DNA from: Agapanthus africanus
Taxonomy: Eukaryota > Streptophyta > Magnoliopsida > Asparagales > Amaryllidaceae
DNA: 64,000 bases
Reading direction: 5' to 3'
NCBI GenBank assembly: GCA_030015575.1
Contig: CM057337.1
Location: 336,794,583 to 336,858,582, forward strand
Shown piece after piece: positions 1 through 12,442 of the stretch. How positions within the stretch are numbered: position 1 is the stretch's first letter; each line of letters starts with the position of its first letter. Under the pieces are notes generated by a model. It saw only the letters and a list, made by a program, of their open reading frames with translations, was not told where the DNA came from and ran no database searches. The translations under genes were made by a program, and so were the position numbers.

Positions 1-2049
1 TTATATAAGATTACCAGCCTCCGTATAGTTCGGCACAGGCAAGATCGGAAGAGACCTTGAGCAGGATTCCTTCCAGGACACTGCTGCAATGAGATTCACC
101 TAGGATCAGTTGTGTCACGAGTATTCAGAGAGCCAGAGGCCGACGCCAGCAATGTGCTGCTTTACGAGTGGTCATGATGATTGACCGAAGGATGACCAGA
201 GAAGTGCTAGAGCGAAATCGTTCCCGTTAGCACACCTGACAGGGCCGATGAGCCGATGGATTGCGAGATTGGTAAATCCACAGAGAAGAGAAGGACTCAG
301 AGACCGAGGATGCCAGACCGTGAGCAGGAGGCAAGCGGATGTTCTTGTTCTGCCAGTTTCTAGGCGCACCTATTCATTTTTCGACATTGTAGGAGGTGTA
401 CCTCAATGTCCTTTATTATGATTTGCGTTGTGATCCGAGTATCACGCTTATATCGCTTGGATTTAAGTTTTGATGACGAGTTTCCTGATTTTGATTTCGT
501 GCACCATAGTTGCACCTACTGGGTATTTACATTTTGTGCATAGTTATTGCACTTGAGATATGTTTTTATACACCATTGTATTGGTTTTTGATTTGTGCAT
601 GTTTATTGCACTTGATATCGGTTTTGTGCCTTGGCTGTACATGTCTATGATTTTATGGATTTCATACGGTGTGATTTTGTGCGTGTGGTACGCACTCGAG
701 TTGATTTTTGCACTCGGTATAGCTTATATGTGCTTGTAGTGTATTGATATGCGTTTTGTGCACGCAGTTGCACACGCTTACAATTTTATACACCTTGGTG
801 TACTCGGTGTTGCTGTTTATGCATTTGAGTTATTGATCGGTATTTTGTGCATAGGATGCACCGTATTTATGTTTCGTGCACTGGATGCACTGTATTTGTA
901 TTTCATGCACTGGATGCACTGTACTTGTATTTCGTGCGTTTGCTGCACTTGATTGCATTCTTGCATTTGTTGCACCGGACGGGTACTTATGCGTTGTCGC
1001 ACTGGATTTATACCCCGTACCTTGGTTGCACCCGATTTATATCCTTGAGCATTCGTTTTACCAGATTTGTATTTTCGTACGCGTTGGCACTTGTCGTTCG
1101 TTTTCGTGCATGTTACTGCACTATATGCTTTTACGGACCTGACGCGTTTTGGTTGGATTTTTGCGCATATTAGGCGCTTGATTTTGGATTTTGTGCGCAC
1201 CGGATGCACTTGAGCGAGATTTTACTCGTGCATGTGGGATGCTCTTGATTTGGATTTTCTTCCGTGAATATTGGATACGATTTCATTCGTGCGGGACATA
1301 TGCACTTGAGTTGGATTTTCGCGCATGTGGGGCGCATGATATGAGATGTGATTCTGTGCACACCGGATGCATGGGATTGAAATTTTAGTGCACTTTAGAT
1401 GCGCTTGGTATTGTTGTCATGTACACCCGTTGCACTGGATAGATACTTTCGTGCACAACCGTTGCACGTAGTTTTGGCTTTTGTGCATATTGTGGAACAT
1501 GTATTTGGATTTGATTTCCATGCGCACTAGACGCATGTGATTATTGCATACGCCTTTTGAGGTTGATTTTGCTTCTGAGCACTTTGTTTTCATGTTGGGC
1601 ACTATATTGTGTAGTAGCCAAAAAAGACTGATCCGAGGACAGAACCTGAGTACTTTGCATTCATTAAAACTTTACCAAGCGGTTTTTGAAAAAGAGGAGC
1701 TATAGTCTTGCTATTTTCTACGTGTCCGTGAGCGACACGAACGTTTATAAAGGAAAACCTTTTGGGATATTTTGAAAACGACGGAACGTATATTTAAGAA
1801 ATCATATATGGACATATATTATTATTTTAAAATGAGCGTCCGTCAGTTATGACGTGAGTTACGCATTCCCGCGGCGATCTAGAAAAGATTTTGCATGTAT
1901 TTTATTCAGATTTGGAGTTTTCAAAGATGTGTACTATACACGTATTATAGGATTTGCCTAGTGTATATTGGATTTCAGTAGTGGATTACGAGATCTGAGT
2001 CTCAATTGTAACTCTGAGGATATGCGTGCAAATCCGATGATTTGCGTGA
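1..2049 (+). mobile_element. G1 internal region, 3' portion, no recognisable protein
   Basis: Positions 175-225 align with G2 at 19439-19492 (shared words such as GTGCTAGAGCG), so this is the end of the same internal region. It is followed by the tiny-hairpin array and by a tail (1615-2049) matching G2 20105-20545. Open frames here are short, overlap on both strands and follow the repeat, so I do not call any of them a gene. Confidence 0.7.
495..1540 (+). repeat. Array of degenerate micro-inverted repeats (TGCA-type hairpins)
   Basis: About 25 imperfect units of 30-40 bp each hold a 5-7 bp inverted repeat with a short loop. Examples are GTGCA-CTGGA-TGCAC at 876-890, GTGCA-TAGGA-TGCAC at 847-861, GTGCGT-GTGGT-ACGCAC at 679-695, TACACC-TT-GGTGTA at 789-802, CGTGCA-7nt-TGCACG at 1450-1468, and a CATGCG/CGCATG pair at 1519-1537. 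The arms differ between units but stay complementary within a unit. A shorter array of the same kind is in G2 (19548-20042). Units between about 905 and 1100 are weaker. Function is unknown. Confidence 0.75.
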
Positions 2050-4267
2050 TGTAGGGTTCCTAGGCACCCTAGTGAGGTCTCACAAGGCATCAACCATGCC
2101 AATTTCAAAAATACGGTCCCGAGAAACCCTAGACTATGGATCGTCGGCTAGATTTCTAGGCGAAACAATAAACTAGTTAACAACTTAACTAAGAGATACG
2201 GAAATACAACCTTTGTAGATCCGTTTGTCCACCTCCATAGCTCCATGAAGAAGTCATCTCCGCTGTACAAATCCGATCTTGGACTCTCGCGTTCGCTTCA
2301 TCGGAGAATAGACGGGCTAGGTCATCGATGTCCATGCCGAAGATGATCTACGTCGAGGCATCGCTAAATCAAGCTCCGACTTCACCAAGTCAAGAAACTT
2401 GTGAAGAAAACACACTCTACTACTTGGCAAGAGGTAGAGGATGAAGAAATAGGAAGTGGGTAGACTTTAGAATTGGATTTCTCACTCATTTTCATCAATC
2501 ACCATTGATGAAGTGCAAGGTTTTCTTCTTGAGTTCAAGGAAGAAGAAGAAGAATGTTATGATAAGTCATTTTTTTTAAAAGAAAAGAAAATGAAAAACT
2601 TATCATAATGCAAACCATGGTCAAGTGTAGAGATTAAACTAGGGTTAAATCAAATGGTTAGGTTAAGCATGAGATAAGAATGGTGGACAAAGTCAAGCTT
2701 CATGAATCTTCAACTACAAACAAAGAAAGCCACCATTCTTCTCATTTCTTTTTCCAAAAAGAAAATAAATAAATAAATGAATAAATAGATATGAAAAACA
2801 AAACCTTAACCATTTAAATAACCATGGTTTAATCTTTACACAAACTCAAGTAAACATGTATCATCAAATATGATACAATCAAGTGCACAAAAGTATATCA
2901 CATATACAACATGTGAACTTCAAGTGAGAAAATCCATTTAAAGTGAACCAATACTAGTTAATGAAAAGTAATATATCAAATATATAATTATACATTAAAT
3001 CATTAAATCAACACTTGATTCAATGATCCGGTCATGTCGCACATAACCGACTAATATCCAATGTATCGGCTTATCGAATCAATCCTTGAATCGATAACTA
3101 GGTTATATCGCATACAACCAATCGATACATTCATCGCGAGAATAGAATACGGTATCACATACACGCATTATTCTCGGTCCCGCACATATCTCATATGCGC
3201 TCCTATTTCGTTTCGCTTGAGCCAGGAAACCTCTGTGTAGGACTCTAAAGACTCGTCAATACGCCGGCAGAAGGTGATGATCATATCAAACACCCACAAG
3301 CCGCAAGCGGTCTGCTAAACGTAACGGCCACTCGGGTATTGAGCGATCTGAAGATCAACGAGCAAGCCCGCTCACACTCCAGTGAATCCAACCAGTAACA
3401 CTACCGTACAGTCCGGTCTGATCGTCTGATATGTCGCATATCTCGTCTAGGGGTGGTAAACGTCAGACCCCAATAGCTCGATAAGTCATGTCGATATGAG
3501 GTCTATGACATTCGAGAAACTACTGGTAACACTTACCAGTAAATCTCAGCAACCCTGGCCAGGGATTTCCTGTTATAGCCAATCGAACACAGCGCAACAT
3601 CAACCCCCTATACCGGGAGAGACGAATCCCCTCCTATCGCTCATTGCCTCCATGTGACTCGGGACTGTACCCAAAAACCACCGTTTTGCACGCCCTCTTG
3701 GACGTGGTAAGATGGAAATCAAAGCACAGTGGGAACCACACAAGACTCTATGACGATCTCGGGTCAACAGACTACTCTGTACCAGTGTCACCAGAGAACT
3801 GCCATCTGACGTGAGGTATAATACCATCTGGGAGTTCTCGGCGAGTCCGTCCAGTGTACCCAGTCTCTACTGAGCACCCGTATATCATCTCTGATGTCAA
3901 ACACCAATGGATATGGGATCATCCATCGCCCATCTGTATGGGTCGAGAAGGTATACGCTATTCTACTCTGGTATATCGATGCCCCATCTCGATACACCCA
4001 CGACTAGGGACTTTGAAGGATGTACTTATGGACTACCATGTCCCCACTAGTGTGATCCGCATCATAGTCTAGGTAGTCAAGCACACATCCTAAGGGCTTT
4101 ACCAACATTTAACAGAGAGACAATCAGCATACACGTTAAGGTAAAGAGTGACCAGATAGCATACTATCATGTCGAGCAAGAAAGTCTTCCCTATATATGT
4201 CCCAGCATCCACTACAATATACATCCAATGTACAGTAATGGCCTCTAGGGCATACATATAACTAACA
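2050..4267 (-). repeat. Copia A 3' LTR
   Basis: Read on the minus strand the LTR starts TGTTAGTTATATGTATGCC and ends CCCTACA. It is nearly identical to 10223-12442. A shadow frame across the TGTACCC-rich part is not a gene. Confidence 0.92.
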
Positions 4268-4287
4268 ATCTCCCACTTGCACTAGGG
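4268..4287 (-). other. Copia A polypurine tract
   Basis: The minus strand reads CCCTAGTGCAAGTGGGAGAT just before the LTR start. The core AGTGGGAGAT also occurs next to the B LTR (24930-24950), and D has a one-base variant of it (58297-58317), as expected for the plus-strand primer of this family. Confidence 0.8.
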
Positions 4288-4290
4288 CCA

Positions 4291-7034
4291 TCTGATAGCA
4301 GTAGTTGTAGTATCTCATACTCAACCATCCCCTAAAGATCTCTCTCTGGGAACAGGCCTTTGTGAGCGGATCCGCTGTGTTGTCCTCTGAGTCTACTCTC
4401 CTAACCTCTATCCCTTGGAGATCAAGCATCTCCATGATCAGGTAATACTGCCTTAGAATATGTCTGGATTACTGATGGGACCTGCGTTCCTTGGCACAAA
4501 CCACAACTCCATTGTCTCACAATGGTTGGAACGTAGTTCATCTCATGAACCAATATACACCCAGACCGCCTCTATAGTAGCATCTTTAGTAGCGATGTAT
4601 CCTGCCTTTATCGTCTAGTATGTCACGGTATCTAGCTTGGAACTCTTCCAACATACCGTCCCTCCACTGAGGGTAAAGACAATGCCTGTGACTGACATTC
4701 AGTCGTCTTTATCACCCTGGAACACTTCCAGTGATTTTCCCCAGGATCAGTTGATACCATCTCACTACAACTAGTGAGAATGCTAACATCCAATTAGATC
4801 TATCTCATAGATCCAAAACCCAGGATTTAGGAGGTATCACTTTGATCCTATATGGAGAATCATCGTGATAAGCGGAGATTGATCGAGCGTAGCATAGGAA
4901 ACTCCTTCCCTATCAAGAGTATGTCATCCACGTACTCTACGAGGATCGTCACCATACTCCCTACTACCTTCTTGTTTATACAAGGTTCATCTACCATTTT
5001 GATGATGTCAACTTCTTTGACTAATCCATCAAAACAGATGTTCCAACTCCGCGATGCCTGCTTTATCCTATAAAGCATCTTGCACACGTTTCCGCTGCTC
5101 CCACTGTCTACGAGGCCCTCTGGTTGTGTACTTATAGACGCACTCTTCTAAAATATCATTTAGAAAAGATGCCATGACACCCAACCACCAGATATCGTAG
5201 TCATGGTATGTAGCCGTGGCAAGTAGGATCTGGATAGACTTAAGCATAGCTACTTAGAAAAGGTTTCATCATCATCCATACCTGGTCAATGATGTAGACC
5301 TTTAACAAGTCTAGCTTTGAAAGTCTCAACCTTTCCATATACACCAAGTAATCTTCTCAAGATATACTTGCTCCTGATGGGGATTTAACCCTTCAGATAT
5401 AGCAACTAAAGTCCATACTTTGTTGGTGTATAAGGATTCCATCTCAGATCGATAAGCATCCAGCCATTCTTACAGAGTCACACTCCTGATGGCTAGATCG
5501 AAGCTAGTTGGGTCATCATCTCATGATGCAATCCTTGCTCCCACTGTCATCGAGAAACCGAAGTATCTCTCAGGTGGGTGAGGAACCCTACTAGATCGGC
5601 GGAGAGGCTGAGGTACGTTGGTAACTATTGAATCCTTTTGTTCTATCAAATCATCTGCTGTAGTTTGTATAGCTGGAACCTTTCCAGTTCTACATTACAG
5701 ACCTTGCCTCGAGCTTGTCCGGATTTTGCTTTTTGACGTAGGCCGGACAACCCCAAATCTTAACTAGCTTAAGACATGGGCTCTTCCCATTCCATATCAC
5801 ATATGAAGTGGTAAGCAACTGATTTGATTTGAACCCTATTCAATAGGTATGCAGCTTCTCAAGTGCATAACTCCCAAAAAGGAAATAGGTAACTCAGTAG
5901 TACTCATCATAGAGCACACCTTATCATATAGGGTGTAAATGCTCCACCCCGATATACCATCGTGCTATGGTGCATACGGAGGAGTAATGCTGAGAGAGAA
6001 TCTCATTCTCCTTTAGTAAAGTCCAAGAATTTCGTGCTTAAGTATTCTCCTCCTTGATCTCATCAAAGGACATAATACTTTTACCCGTATTTTGGTTCTT
6101 TACTTCTAACTTATATTCTGTGAATATCTCAAAAGGTTCGGACTTGTGTTTCAATAGGAACATATGTCTGAATCTCGAGAGATCATCAGAGAACGTAATG
6201 AAGTACAAAGAACCGGTCTTGGCATGTGTAGACAGGGGACCTTACATACATCATCATGTATCAGTCCCAAGAGTTCACAAACTCTTTCTCTGTTTCCAAT
6301 AAACAGAGCTGGTGTCATTATATCTTTGTGACATGACTGGCGAGTTTCACAAGATGTAAATTTAAACTGATTTAAATATGCATCTATATGTAACTCTAGC
6401 TAGTCGGGTCGCATTGATATGACCTAGTCTACAATACCTCAAGAAGGATTCGTTCATTTCTGAACTCTTCCTCTTGTGTGTGTTCTATATACTAAGAACT
6501 GTAGTTTGATTTAGAACATCAATGCTTTTAGATAACGTGCCTGAACCGATCAACTTTTGATATAGGAAATGTTCAAAACATTATCCAACAATACAAAATT
6601 TTATCATTTCTTTACTAATAAAGAGACTGATATGATTTTGTATATCAGGTTCGGTATCTAATAACATTCGTTCAGAATCAATGTATTGGTAATACAGGGT
6701 GACAGTGACCAACAGACTTGGCTGCAACTCTTGCCCCGTTTTCTGCCTCATGAAACTTATCACCCATTCTCAGTTCTCTACCTTTCTGTAGCCCTATGTA
6801 ACAGATTACATATCTGGGATCCTGATCTGGTATCACATACCCAGGATGTAGAGGATACAGAGAAACAGTTCTGTGCAACGAACACACCCGAAGATGATGC
6901 ATCATATGCACTTTCTTCGTTTGGGCGGCACGGGAAATCTGGTATTCCCCAATTTCCTGCTCTGTCTTATAACAATTATAAGTTGGAGCGGGACCAACGT
7001 TCCCCAGCTCAGTATAACAAGCGGGTTCGGTCAA
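4291..7034 (-). pseudogene. Copia A pol remnant (RNase H, RT, integrase, protease in decayed form)
   Basis: Fragments in the order expected for copia on the minus strand are visible: RNase H end near 4300-4560, RT near 4850-5600 (including KQASRSWNICFD), integrase near 5690-6060, the pre-integrase region near 6350-6500, and a protease-neighbour part near 6678-7034 (GLQKGRELRMGDKFHE). The whole stretch is broken many times. The part closest to the leader reads YTELGNVGPAPTYNCYK and matches copia C, not the gag of copia B. Confidence 0.75.
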
Positions 7035-7511
7035 TATTCCGTATTATTATCTTGATTAAGACGTGATATGGTCGCTACCTGGAGAGAGAGAGAAGAAAAC
7101 ACTCAGCGTGCGCTCTTGCAAGAATAGATTGGTTATTATTTTATCTAATCAGGATGGCTCCCACTACTTTTTATCAAATCTTCCTTCAAACCCTAAAAGG
7201 AAAGACTAGCCGGGATTAATTACACACTACAAGTTCGCCAATCTTTCAGCCAGGCCAGTGTCGGTAGTTTGAGGAGGTCCCCCGTGCTTTCGCACGAACC
7301 TAATTAATGTAAACCTCGTTTTCCCAGAGGCGTAACCCCGTTGACACCTTTCTAGACACCTACTTGATCGGCTAATTGTAATGTATAAAACTCTCCCAGG
7401 AGTAACTCTTACTCGCAGCGGGTATCGGGATCCAACTATCTCATAGAAGGTATGCAATCTCATTGCAAATTTCAACACTTGAAATTCCCGATAATATTTT
7501 GCCCCGAACAA

Positions 7512-7712
7512 TCTATGACCTTGACAAGGTCAACAAACCATAGACCGCAAGTCAAGTTCAACCCGTCATTTCTTGATTGAATCAAACCCACCCGCACGAC
7601 CCTTGACAAGGTCAACAAGGCCGCACGACTACCCTAACCCAATCTGCATCATATGCATAAGCAGATAAATACTGGTTAGCTACCGCACACTGCGCCATGA
7701 CAAGGTCAACAA
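7512..7712 (-). other. Copia A leader: triple stem-loop motif
   Basis: The core CCTTGACAAGGTCAACAA occurs three times (near 7519, 7601 and, slightly varied, 7696). The first lies inside the near-palindrome TGACCTTGACAAGGTCA (7516-7532), flanked by TCTATG (7512-7517) and CATAGA (7539-7544). The third is flanked by TGCGC and GCGCA. The second is flanked by direct copies of CGCACGAC. B, C and D have the same three-part layout with their own core variants. Confidence 0.65.
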
Positions 7713-7858
7713 GCGCAGCACGAATACTAAACATGATTTATCTGAAATGACGGAGGGCTACGACTGGTTTTTCTGAAAACCTATTGCGTAATGAACTTGA
7801 TATCGTTATAGAATCAAATGATTTTAAAATGGAGTGCTTTTGAGGCTTTTCTAGTTTT

Positions 7859-8097
7859 GCTAAAGGAGTCACTCCCGGTGAAGAGAACGTCGGTCCTTTC
7901 CTCGTCGAATGAGGTGCGGGATATATCATATATATCACTGTGTAAAGCAAAAACTCTTAAAAGCAATCAAAAGACAAACCGAGTGTGTAGCATCTGCCAG
8001 TTATTGCTAAAGGAGTCACTCCCGGTGAAGGGATCTCGGTCCTTTCCTCATCGAATAAGGTGCAGGATATATCACATATACCGCTGTGCAAAGCAAG
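7859..8097 (-). repeat. Copia A leader: tandem duplicate module, period about 147 bp
   Basis: Two copies (from 7859 and from 8006) share GTCACTCCCGGTGAAG, a small inverted repeat around TCGAAT (CCTCGTCGAATGAGG, CCTCATCGAATAAGG), and the block ending AAAGCAA. C and D carry the same duplication; B does not. Confidence 0.75.
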
Positions 8098-8264
8098 AAC
8101 TGTAGCTACCTGTTTTATTTTGAAATTCGATTCTACAACATCTTAGGTTTCTTTTATTTCATTAATCACATTAATGAAGTCCCATCATTTAAGTACTTAA
8201 ACATCACAGATAAATACGACATACACTTATGCCATCCGCATTCGCCTCGATGTCCCCTCATGCA

Positions 8265-8287
8265 CCGTTAGGTTAGGTAACTAACGG
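8265..8287 (-). other. Leader hairpin CCGTTAG/CTAACGG
   Basis: A 7-bp perfect stem (8265-8271 and 8281-8287) with a 9-nt loop. D has the same stem at 62738-62760, with loop GTTAGCTAA. B has a weakened form near 36748-36770. It is followed in A, B and D by the conserved stretch CTAGCGCGGATGTAAAACAT. Confidence 0.55.
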
Positions 8288-9978
8288 CAGAGCGGGGCAG
8301 GGCTAGCGCGGATGTAAAACATAAGTAACGCCTATATAATATATCATATATACTATATATGTATCTATCACAGAACATCACATGATCACATCACAGATAT
8401 CGCAGCAGAAGAAACATATGAAATATTGGATATACTAGGACGTCCGTGTTTTCAATACGAGCCAGTATAAAACACGGATTCCACGGTCGCGATGAATAGC
8501 CATACCCACACCCCTATACCCCTACGAGAGCGGCAAGCAACCCTACCAATTCTGGAGTTAGGAGACCCGGACTCGACTCCTCGAGTTGGTCTTCCACTGG
8601 ACTCCAGAACCCGGTTACTTGTGCCCTCCTCCTTGGGTCTATCCTAGTGCGGAAAAGTAAAAAATATACAAAGGGTGACTGCTTCCGCAACCTGGAAGTG
8701 CCCCAATAAAAGAATATTACATACAAGTTTTTTACATGAATGAAAATGAAAAACACTCATCTCACATAAAAACCCCCGGCTATTCAAACACGACGATCCA
8801 TTATAACATATCCAGCAACACATAACATCACATGTCATCAACGTAAGTAAATATGCCCATCCCAATTGTCGTTGACATATAGCAACGAAACCGGCGATAT
8901 CACATATTACACATACGGTCACAGAAAAGAAAGTGTAAAACTACAACAGTTGGAATCCGCAACCACCTCAGACATCGCATGCCTGATCAAATGAATTCTT
9001 TAGACATCACATGCCTAACAATTATAAACCCCGCATTTTAGTCTCATTATCGAAAACACTTTTCAATATCAAGTCGGGCAATTCAACAGGATTCCCGACA
9101 TTCTGATCGAATGCTCGTCGCAAACTTCAGTAGACGGCTGCACCCCCGATACCGTCGACGAAGTGCACCAAGGCGGAACACCGCTACCGCGAGCACCCGG
9201 ACGGATGCTTTCGGCGACGGGGTTCTCCTACAGTCACTTGGTCGGGGCTATGGAGTGAGGCTGTCTATTAAGTTTACCCGGCGAGTATCCGCGTACGCTA
9301 CGTGATTGCGACGGACTTTTGATCACATCAAAATTCCGTGGCAACCGATCAAGTGAGACTAAACTGCTATGTTTATAACATTTATTCAGTTATCTCATAA
9401 CTTCTTGTGAATTCCAATTATTGTATCCCATTCCGGATAAATAGAAAATGTCAAATTTTCCGATCGAACAATCGAACACCCAAGTTTTCCCGATACAGAT
9501 CAACACATGAAATATGAGTCTAACAACATTCAGTTCGTGCCTCAGTACCAACGGTCCAGCCGTAGAAGGGTCAAGCCAACGCCTCACATGTGGCACGCCG
9601 TACTTCCCCAAACCCGAAGGTTCAAAGGGCAGTTCAAGACAGTCACATAATCGAGTTAAGGTTTGTTGTCTTCTAGAGGGTCCATCGCGTTACTTGCACT
9701 ACTTAGAACGTCGTTAAACTATGGAAAAATCCAACACTTGGAAATTTCCCGACAGGGGAAAAATTGGGTATTTTTATCCGGTCGAACTTTTTAACATATT
9801 CTAAAAATTATCCGGAAATACACAAAGATGAAATTTGATAATCCGATCGAAACTTTGATTCCCAATACAACCCCAGAATACTCTGCTGTAGAGTCACAAT
9901 AAAAATATCCCAGAAAATATAGCATTGTATTATATGAGTTACTGTGCAGAAATTATCATATAAGGGAACAGTACGGCT

Positions 9979-10022
9979 GCGGAACCGCCGCATCATGCAT
10001 AGCACGTGCCGCGGTTCCGCGG
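9979..10022 (-). other. Copia A leader: paired GC-rich palindromes
   Basis: GCGGAACCGCCGC (9979-9991) and CCGCGGTTCCGCGG (10009-10022) are separated by about 17 nt. They lie about 190 nt past the primer-binding site in the element's own direction. Read in the element sense, the second block contains ACCGCGGAACCGCGGC, identical to a 16-mer in the leader of E (29736-29751). Confidence 0.7.
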
Positions 10023-10208
10023 TGGAAAAGTCGAGTTAGGCCCTCGTATTTCACAGTAATTCAAATAACACCCTGCTTGATTTTCTGCATATTTTTAATT
10101 GACAAAAATCCCATTTTTTAGAAAAAGTCCAGAGAGCATTTTAGGGTTTTGGGTTTCGGTTCGATCGGGTTTCAAACGCCGTCTAGACTTCGCCTAAGGC
10201 TCTAGCTA

Positions 10209-10221
10209 GGCTCTGATACCA
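10209..10221 (-). other. Copia A primer-binding site (initiator tRNA-Met type)
   Basis: The minus strand reads TGGTATCAGAGCC, one base from the LTR end. This is the standard plant Met primer-binding site. Confidence 0.9.
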
Positions 10222-10222
10222 C

Positions 10223-12442
10223 TGTAGGGTTCCTAGGCACCCTAGTGAGGTCTCACAAGGCATCAACCATGCCAATTTCAAAAATACGGTCCCGAGAAAC
10301 CCTAGACTATGGATCGTCGGGTAGATTTCTAGGCGAAACAATAAACTAGTTAACAACTTAACTAAGAGATACGGAAATACAACCTTTGTAGATCCGTTTG
10401 TCCACCTCCATAGCTCCATGAAGAAGTCATCTCCGCTGTACAAATCCGATCTTGGACTCTCGCGTTCGCTTCATCGGAGAATAGACGGGCTAGGTCATCG
10501 ATGTCCATGCCGAAGATGATCTACGTCGAGGCATCGCTAAATCAAGCTCCCACTTCACCAAGTCAAGAAACTTGTGAAGAAAACACACTCTACTACTTGT
10601 CAAGAGGTAGAGGATGAAGAAATAGGAAGTGGGTAGACTTTAGAATTGGATTTCTCACTCATTTTCATCAATCACCATTGATGAAGTGCAAGGTTTTCTT
10701 CTTGAGTTCAAGGAAGAAGAAGAAGAATGTTATGATAAGTCATTTTTTTTTAAAAGAAAAGAAAATGAAAAACTTATCATAATGCAAACCATGGTCAAGT
10801 GTAGAGATTAAACTAGGGTTAAATCAAATGGTTAGGTTAAGCATGAGATAAGAATGGTGGACAAAGTCAAAGCTTCATGAATCTTCAACTACAAACAAAG
10901 AAAGCCACCATTCTTCTCATTTCTTTTTCCAAAAAGAAAATAAATAAATAAATGAATAAATAGATATGAAAAACAAAACCCTAACCATTTAAATAACCAT
11001 GGTTTAATCTTTACACAAACTCAAGTAAACATGTATCATCAAATATGATACAATCAAGTGCACAAAAGTATATCACATATACAACATGTGAACTTCAAGT
11101 GAGAAAATCCATTTAAAGTGAACCAATACTAGTTAATGCAAAGTAATATATCAAATATATAATTATACATTAAATCATTAAATCAACACTTGATTCAATG
11201 ATCCGGTCATGTCGCACATAACCGACTAATATCCAATGTATCGGCTTATCGAATCAATCCTTGAATCGATAACTAGGTTATATCGCATACAACCAATCGA
11301 TACATTCATCGCGAGAATAGAATACGGTATTACATACACGCATTATTCTCGGTCCCGCACATATCTCATATGCGCTCCTATTTCGTTTCGCTTGAGCCAG
11401 GAAACCTCTGTGTAGGACTCTAAAGACTCGTCAATACGCCGGCAGCAGGTGATGATCATATCAAACACCCACAAGCCGCAAGCGGTCTGCTAAATGTAAC
11501 GGCCACCCGGGTATTGAGCGATCTGAAGATTGACGAGCAAGCCCGCTCACACTCCAGTGAATCCAACCAGTAACACTACCGTACAGTCCGGTCTGATCGT
11601 CTGATATGTCGCAATTCTCGCCTAGGGGTGGTAAACGTCAGACCCCAATAGCTCGATAAGCCGTGTCGATATGAGGTCTATGACATTCGAGAAACTACTG
11701 GTAACACTTACCAGTAAATCTCAGCAACCCTGGCCAGGGATTTCCTATTATAGCCAATCGAACACAGCGCAACATCAAACCCCTATACCGGGAGAGACGA
11801 ATCCCCTCCTATCGCTCATTGCCTCCATGTGACTCGGGACTGTACCCAAAAACCACCGTTTTGCACGCCCTCTTGGACGTGGTAAGATGGAAATAAAAGC
11901 ACAGTGGGAACCACACAAGACTCTATGACGATCTCGGGTCAACAGACTACTCTGTACCAGTGTCACCAGAGAACTGCCATCTGACGTGAGGTATAATACC
12001 ATCTGGGAGTTCTCGGCGAGTCCGTCCAGTGTACCCAGTCTCTACTGAGCACCCGTATATCATCTCTGATGTCAAACACCAATGGATATGGGATCATCCA
12101 TCGCCCATCTGTATGGGTCGAGAAGGTATACGCTAGTCTACTCTGGTATATCGATGCCCCGTCTCGATACACCCACGACTAGGGACTTTGAAGGATGTAC
12201 TTATGGACTACCATGTCCCCACTAGTATGATCCGCATCATAGTCCAGGTAGTCAAGCACACATCCTAAAGGCTTTACCAACATGTAACAGAGAGACAATC
12301 AGCATACACGTTAAGGTAAAGAGTGACCAGATAGCATACTATCATGTCGAGCAAGAAAGTCTTCCCTATATATGTCCCAGCATCCACTACAATATACATC
12401 CAATGTACAGTAATGGCCTCTAGGGCATACATATAACTAACA
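10223..12442 (-). repeat. Copia A 5' LTR
   Basis: Same as 2050-4267 apart from roughly 25-30 substitutions and a few one-base length changes. It ends at the target duplication CGTGA. Confidence 0.92.

Larger units (their letters stand above)
7035..10208 (-). other. Copia A long untranslated leader (about 3.1 kb)
   Basis: Lies between the primer-binding site and the first coding remnant. It begins (coding-proximal) with a GA-run at about 7081 that is conserved in B, C and D. No open frame is convincing. It carries several conserved inverted repeats and a tandem module, listed separately. Blocks at 8220-8330, 8510-8760 and 8940-9320 also occur in the other copia leaders. Confidence 0.75.
2050..12442 (-). 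mobile_element. Copia A: Ty1/copia (Tork/Angela-like) element, full ends, young
   Basis: Element of 10.4 kb on the minus strand with two LTRs of about 2.2 kb (2050-4267 and 10223-12442). A perfect 5-bp target duplication CGTGA lies at 2045-2049 and 12443-12447. By eye the LTRs differ at roughly 25-30 of 2,218 positions (near 99% identity), which suggests an insertion of about half a million to one million years. The coding part is heavily broken and no gag is recognisable. The ends look whole, so the copy was probably moved by proteins made elsewhere. It sits in the internal region of G1. Confidence 0.92.

Noticed and set aside
749-1209. Overlapping open frames of 67-130 codons on both strands
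   Set aside because: They translate the micro-hairpin array. Their composition (Cys, His, Leu, Tyr runs) follows the TGCAC repeat, and frames exist on both strands.
495-1540. Regular short repeats suggestive of a CRISPR array
   Set aside because: Units are degenerate, spacers are not unique sequences of even length, and the context is a plant retrotransposon.
10209-10221. TGGTATCAGAGC sites as possible tRNA genes
   Set aside because: They are short primer-binding sites next to LTRs, and no cloverleaf surrounds them.
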